This document shows, piece after piece, positions 7,511 through 10,635 of a DNA stretch of 10,635 nt (position 1 is the stretch's first letter; every line of letters starts with the position of its first letter). Origin of the DNA: Oligoflexia bacterium (GTDB lineage Bacteria; Bdellovibrionota; UBA1018). Both the position numbers and the translations under genes were made by a program. The DNA lies in the NCBI GenBank assembly GCA_903854365.1, contig CAINWE010000458.1:1-10635 (forward strand). The letters are read 5' to 3'. The notes under the pieces were generated by a model that was not told where the DNA came from, searched no databases, and worked only from the letters and a program-made list of their open reading frames with translations.

Positions 7511-8440
7511 ATGAAATTAGTCCAAGACATGCTCCAAGGACATCGCCTTTCATTAGCTCGATTGATTACAAAAGTTGAAAATCGAGATTCGGATCTAGCT
7601 GAAATCATGATGGAAATTTATCCCAAGACTGGAAGGGCTCAGATTTGGGGAATTACAGGGCCGCCGGGTGCTGGCAAATCGACTCTCGTGGACTGTTTGC
7701 TTGAGCAATTGAGGACACAGGGCAAGCGGGTAGCGGTGGTGGCCGTGGATCCGTCCAGTCCATTCACGGGAGGGGCGATTCTCGGAGATCGCATTCGGAT
7801 GCAGAAGCACTCCGGAGATTCCAACGTCTATATTCGATCGTTGGGCACTCGAGGTCAGCAAGGGGGCCTCTCTCACGCGACCAAAGAAGTGGTCTTAGTT
7901 TTGGACGCGGCGGGGTTTGACGTGATTTTGGTCGAAACTGCAGGGGTCGGTCAGACGGAACTTGAGATTTTGGGACTAGCCCAAACCATTGTCGTGGTCT
8001 TAGTACCTGAAAGTGGAGATTCGATTCAGGTGATGAAAGCCGGCTTGATGGAGATTGCTGATGTTTTTGCTTTAAATAAATCGGATCGGCCTGAGGCTGA
8101 TCAGCTTCTGCGCGAATTGGTGACGATGGTAGGGATGTCAGCGCATGACGAAACAAGCTGGTTGATGCCAGTCCATAAAACAGAGGCAATTAAAAATATC
8201 GGCATTCGAGAATTATTGGGTGCAATTGAAGCCCACCAAGCTTACCTGACGCAGAGTGGTAAGCGCTGGGTGAAGACTCGTGAGTTTCTGAAGAACGAAG
8301 TCAGAGATATTCTTATTAGTAGACTAAATAAGTCTATAGAAGCTGCGTTTTTAACCTCGTCCGGTCAAGACATCCTGCAGCAATTATTGAATCGAAGTCT
8401 TGATCCTTATCATGCTGCCGATCTCATTTCTGGAGTTTAA
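7511..8440 (+). CDS. meaB: MeaB/ArgK family G3E-type P-loop GTPase, methylmalonyl-CoA mutase chaperone
   Basis: The 309-residue product has the full GTPase signature of MeaB/ArgK: Walker A GPPGAGKS (residues 50-57), the block VDPSSPFTGGAILGDRIRM (80-98), IRSLGTRGQQGGLS (108-121), Walker B/switch ILVETAGVGQTELE (139-152) and the base-specificity motif NKSD (189-192). Length is slightly under the usual 310-330. MeaB protects and reloads adenosylcobalamin-dependent methylmalonyl-CoA mutase, using GTP hydrolysis to gate cofactor transfer; it is cytoplasmic. In many genomes it sits next to the mutase genes, but here it lies between an M48-like gene and the flagellins, so the mutase must be elsewhere or the client is different. 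The start ATG has only a weak Shine-Dalgarno (GGGAATGAT). The divergent gene begins 36 bases away, so the two promoters must overlap. Assignment to the family is firm; assignment to a client is inferred. Confidence 0.93.
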   Translation: MKLVQDMLQGHRLSLARLITKVENRDSDLAEIMMEIYPKTGRAQIWGITGPPGAGKSTLVDCLLEQLRTQGKRVAVVAVDPSSPFTGGAILGDRIRMQKHSGDSNVYIRSLGTRGQQGGLSHATKEVVLVLDAAGFDVILVETAGVGQTELEILGLAQTIVVVLVPESGDSIQVMKAGLMEIADVFALNKSDRPEADQLLRELVTMVGMSAHDETSWLMPVHKTEAIKNIGIRELLGAIEAHQAYLTQSGKRWVKTREFLKNEVRDILISRLNKSIEAAFLTSSGQDILQQLLNRSLDPYHAADLISGV

Positions 8441-8672
8441 ATCGAGGGTTAGAGTAGAAAATTTTTTGTTCAACAAAACCTGACTAAAAAAGTCTAAAGC
8501 CGAATCATTACCTGACCGAATTAGTATTTGAAAGTTGGAAGTTGCTGGATTGAGTTCTCGATTCAGTGATGACCAGCTGACAGGGGTACAGCAAATTCCT
8601 GTCAAAATTAATGATGGTTCCAGGCGTGACGTCTTGCGTTGCTGCTTGGGTCATAACTACTGAGGAGTGGGT
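8441..8672 (+). promoter_or_regulatory. Upstream region and leader of the first flagellin gene
   Basis: These 232 bases between meaB and the flagellin hold no plausible gene. A possible FliA-type promoter is TAAAGCCG (8495-8502) with ACCGAATT (8515-8522). The -35 is good in its first five bases, but the spacer is 12 rather than 11 and the -10 matches only partly, so the call is tentative. Downstream, TGACAGG (8578-8584) pairs perfectly with CCTGTCA (8598-8604), and two G-U pairs would lengthen the stem; in the transcript this would make a hairpin about 70 bases before the start codon. The ribosome binding site AGGAG is at 8663-8667, five bases before the ATG. No clear rho-independent terminator for meaB is seen; the AT-rich stem around 8464-8478 is weak. 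Confidence 0.4.
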
Positions 8673-9506
8673 ATGGGTTTAAGAATTGCGACTAATGTCC
8701 AGTCAATTAACGCACAGCGTCAATTAGGTTTTACCAATGTGGCGCAAAAAGAAGCCTTAGAACATTTGTCTTCTGGCTCTAGAATTAATAAAGCTGCTGA
8801 TGACGCTGCTGGCTTGGCGATTAGTGAAAAGATGCGGGGCGATATTCGATCGATTCGTCAAGATGTCAGAAACGCAAACGACGGCATTTCGATGATTCAA
8901 ACTGCTGAAGGTGGAATGAACGAAATCGGAAATATTTTGGTTCGTTTCCGAGAACTATCGATTCAGGCTTCTTCCGATACCTTAGGCGATGTTGAGCGAG
9001 GATTTATCGATAAAGAAGTGTCGCAGATGAAGGCTGAAGTAACTCGAATTGCGGCTACCACCGAATTTAACGGAAAAAAATTGCTCAGTGGCCAGGGGGA
9101 AAATCTCGAAATTCAAGTAGGGATTCATAATAAATCTCCTGAAGATCGATTTAGCTTCGACACGAAAAAAACAAATGTCACCCTAGAGGGTCTGGGACTT
9201 TCGGGGGTGTCTGTCCTCTCTAAAGATGCAGCGCGAAATAATTTAGACATAATTGACGGCGCAACAAGGACCTTGGTTGAAAATCGCGCCGAGCTGGGGG
9301 GATTGCAAAATCGCCTGACTTCGGTGGTCAATAACCTGAACGTCTATGACGAGAACTTGTCTCAAGCGCGTAGCCGTATTCGAGATACAGATATGGCAGC
9401 TGAGACTGCAGAGTTAACTAAGAACAATATCTTGTCTCAAGCTGGCGTCTCGGTCCTCAGTCAAGCGAACCAAAATAATATGATGGCTTTGAAATTGTTA
9501 GGCTAA
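8673..9506 (+). CDS. fliC: Flagellin (FliC family), short form without variable outer domains
   Basis: The 277-residue protein is a complete flagellin made only of the D0/D1 core, the subunit of the flagellar filament exported by the flagellar type III system. The N-terminal domain (about 1-140) shows IATNVQSINAQRQL, LSSGSRINKAADDAAGLAISEKMR (32-55) and ANDGISMIQTAEG. The C-terminal domain ends with RIRDTDMAAETAELTKN and QANQNNMMALKLLG. The middle (141-200) is very short, so no D2/D3 surface domain exists. Residues 91-98 (RFRELSIQ) and Glu115 keep the pattern known in TLR5-recognised flagellins. I chose the ATG at 8673 (MGLRIATN), the family start, with AGGAG five bases upstream; a GTG six bases earlier is in frame but sits in the ribosome binding site. 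It is the first of at least two tandem flagellin genes. Confidence 0.96.
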   Translation: MGLRIATNVQSINAQRQLGFTNVAQKEALEHLSSGSRINKAADDAAGLAISEKMRGDIRSIRQDVRNANDGISMIQTAEGGMNEIGNILVRFRELSIQASSDTLGDVERGFIDKEVSQMKAEVTRIAATTEFNGKKLLSGQGENLEIQVGIHNKSPEDRFSFDTKKTNVTLEGLGLSGVSVLSKDAARNNLDIIDGATRTLVENRAELGGLQNRLTSVVNNLNVYDENLSQARSRIRDTDMAAETAELTKNNILSQAGVSVLSQANQNNMMALKLLG

Positions 9507-9522
9507 TTTCAACCAAATCACC

Positions 9523-9555
9523 AAGTGGGGGGGGAGCTCTGCTGCCTCCCCACTT
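9523..9555 (+). terminator. G-rich hairpin behind the first flagellin, possible terminator
   Basis: AAGTGGGG (9523-9530) pairs perfectly with CCCCACTT (9548-9555), giving an 8-base-pair stem starting 16 bases after the flagellin stop. An alternative register pairs the GGGGAG at 9531-9536 with CTCCCC at 9546-9551. The following bases are CAAAATATAAA rather than a run of T, so it is not a classical rho-independent terminator. It may stop transcription weakly or protect the 3' end of the abundant flagellin mRNA. The run of eight G (9527-9534) is unusual in this region. Confidence 0.5.
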
Positions 9556-9628
9556 CAAAATATAAATACTCATAAGATCAACGGTTTGTGGATGTTCTGG
9601 CGAAATTGTTAATACCTGTATAAATTAA

Positions 9629-9655
9629 TCAAGTATTGACGCTTATCGCCGATCA
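9629..9655 (+). promoter_or_regulatory. FliA (sigma-28) flagellar promoter for the second flagellin
   Basis: TCAAGTAT at 9629-9636, an 11-base spacer, then GCCGATCA at 9648-9655. Against the enterobacterial sigma-28 consensus TAAAGTTT-N11-GCCGATAA this matches 6 of 8 and 7 of 8 bases with exact spacing. Sigma-28 drives late flagellar genes, flagellin foremost, so the position upstream of a flagellin gene fits. The transcription start would fall near 9662, leaving about 300 bases of leader. The match was found by eye. Confidence 0.65.
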
Positions 9656-9661
9656 GTTGAG

Positions 9662-9964
9662 TGTCTGCTGAAGGATAGGCCTTCAGAAGGCAAAACTGAT
9701 GAACGTCTGCCGACTGTACATTGCTGTTGCATGAGGCGGTATCTCGTGTTCGTGCGCCCGGTTTGTTGTCCGGGTCAAAAGTAGAGTGCTATAGCTGGAG
9801 GCTCATTTGCTTTCATGTTCTACCTCTACGTCCTCGTTCTTACTCAACACTCAGACGTTTTCCAATCGAACTCGGCCAGTGTCATCCATTTTCAGATGGC
9901 GCTGATCAAAGGCGGTCCTTTTTCGCAATGAAAAGGGTCCCCGACTTTTAGATAGGAGAATTCT
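9662..9964 (+). promoter_or_regulatory. Long, probably structured 5' leader of the second flagellin
   Basis: This stretch of about 300 bases has no convincing gene; a 76-codon frame from a TTG at 9721 has no ribosome binding site and no family look. It contains several inverted repeats. CTGAAGG/CCTTCAG (9668-9674 with 9680-9686) would lie just six bases from the predicted transcript start. CCCGG/CCGGG (9757-9761 with 9770-9774) is GC-rich. GTAGAG/CTCTAC (9781-9786 with 9824-9829) is a longer-range pairing. CCTTTT/AAAAGG (9917-9922 with 9931-9936) lies just ahead of the ribosome binding site AGGAG (9954-9958). Such a leader could stabilise the mRNA, control translation or release a small RNA; which one cannot be told from sequence. 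No known riboswitch class was recognised. Confidence 0.4.
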
Positions 9965-10635
9965 ATGGGCTTGAGAATTGCCACCAACGTTTCCTCGATG
10001 ACCGCTAATCGGATTTTGTCTCATTCTTCTGAAGATCAAAATAAGGCTTATCAGCGCTTAGCTTCGGGTCAACGAATCACTCAAGCAGGTGACGATGCTG
10101 CTGGGATGTCTATTTCGGAAAATTTACGCGGCCAGATTCGTTCTATGGCGCAAGCTGAGCGAAATGCGAATGACGGGGTATCCTTCGCGCAGGTTGCAGA
10201 GGGCGGATTGACGGAAATCAGTAACATTTCCATTCGTTTGCGAGAACTAGCGATGCAAGCGGGTTCTGATACGATTGGAGATCGTGAACGCGGCTATATC
10301 AATCAAGAAGTGAAGAGCTTGGTCAGTGAGGTGGACCGAATCGCCAATGTGACCACCTTTAACGGCCAGTCGCTATTGAATGGCCAAAATGCAAAGGGTA
10401 AGTTGGAATTCCAAGTGGGGATTCGTAATGATGTCTCGGACCGAATTTCATTCGACGCAGGCTCGATTGATGTTCGTGCCGGCACTTTAGGAATTGAGAA
10501 CTTGGATTTTTCGACCGTCGACGGAGCTCGCGAGGCTTTGGATAAGGTTGATAACGCGGCAGGGATGATCTTGTCCAGTCGTGCGTTTGTCGGAGCGATT
10601 CAAAATAAGCTCCAATCGACGGTCAGGAACTTGGC
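9965..10635 (+). CDS. Second flagellin (FliC paralogue), partial, C-terminus beyond the window
   Basis: From the ATG at 9965 the frame is open to the right edge (223 codons and two bases). The product begins MGLRIATNVSSMTANRILSH and continues with RLASGQRITQAGDDAAGMSI, ANDGVSFAQVAEGG, RLRELAMQAGSDTIGDRERG and TTFNGQSLLNG, the conserved flagellin N-terminal domain. The short middle again indicates a form without D2/D3. By hand count, 80 of the first 140 residues are identical to the upstream flagellin, so this is an old paralogue, not a recent duplicate. Departures from the usual core include SHSSEDQNKAYQ in place of the common stretch before the RLASG motif, and GDDAAG in place of ADDAAG. AGGAG lies six bases before the start. 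It has its own FliA-type promoter, so its expression can differ from that of the first flagellin. It may be a minor filament subunit; that is inference. Confidence 0.94.
   Translation, partial: MGLRIATNVSSMTANRILSHSSEDQNKAYQRLASGQRITQAGDDAAGMSISENLRGQIRSMAQAERNANDGVSFAQVAEGGLTEISNISIRLRELAMQAGSDTIGDRERGYINQEVKSLVSEVDRIANVTTFNGQSLLNGQNAKGKLEFQVGIRNDVSDRISFDAGSIDVRAGTLGIENLDFSTVDGAREALDKVDNAAGMILSSRAFVGAIQNKLQSTVRNL

Noticed and set aside
7764..8189. 141-codon minus-strand frame inside meaB
   Set aside because: It is antisense to the GTPase motifs and has no membrane, domain or signal features.
8464..8478. AT-rich inverted repeat after meaB as a terminator
   Set aside because: The stem is short and made almost only of A-T pairs, with no T run after it.
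8616..8640. Sigma-54 promoter before the first flagellin (GGCGTGAC with TTGC)
   Set aside because: The distance between the GG and GC elements is one base longer than the strict sigma-54 spacing, and the flanking bases fit poorly.
9721..9951. 76-codon open frame in the flagellin leader, ending just before the ribosome binding site of the second flagellin
   Set aside because: It starts with TTG, has no Shine-Dalgarno, no recognisable family and a composition unlike the real genes; a chance frame is more likely than a leader peptide.
1..10635. CRISPR array, tRNA, rRNA or insertion sequence
   Set aside because: No regularly spaced repeats, no tRNA-like or rRNA-like stretch, and no transposase or terminal inverted repeats were seen on reading both strands.

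Overview
The window is about 10.6 kb of ordinary, densely packed bacterial chromosome with near-balanced base composition. It looks Gram-negative and motile. It carries two short tandem flagellin genes made only of the conserved ends, a DedA membrane protein, a dolichol-type sugar transferase, an exported M14 peptidase of the peptidoglycan-tripeptide type, and the folate-dependent tRNA methyltransferase TrmFO. I read this combination as compatible with a predatory or free-living Bdellovibrionota-like organism (Bdellovibrio has several flagellins of this short size). That assignment is an inference from gene content, not from a marker gene.

Layout. Positions 1-2063 on the minus strand hold trmFO followed, one base later, by an EamA-type transporter that runs off the left edge. 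Divergently, from 2116, lies a XerC-type tyrosine recombinase. Next, on the plus strand, come a DedA protein, an exported M14 metallocarboxypeptidase and a GT39-type glycosyltransferase. The last two overlap by 29 bases and probably form one envelope-related operon. A membrane M48-like protein runs convergently (6221-7474, minus); its tail overlaps the glycosyltransferase gene by 50 bases, and its zinc-binding motif has lost the first histidine. A MeaB/ArgK GTPase (7511-8440) is divergent from it. The right end holds one complete flagellin (8673-9506) and the first 223 codons of a second (9965 to the edge).

Regulation. The 458-base gap between the flagellins is the most structured non-coding part. 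It contains a G-rich hairpin behind the first flagellin and a good match to the FliA/sigma-28 flagellar promoter (9629-9655, 13 of 16 consensus bases with the correct 11-base spacer). It then has about 300 bases of predicted 5' leader with several inverted repeats before a clear ribosome binding site. The leader of the first flagellin has a weaker promoter candidate and one stable hairpin.

I found no tRNA, rRNA, CRISPR array, insertion sequence or phage segment. No clearly new multi-gene system is visible. The most unusual points are the M48 protein with a broken active site and the long structured leader of the second flagellin.
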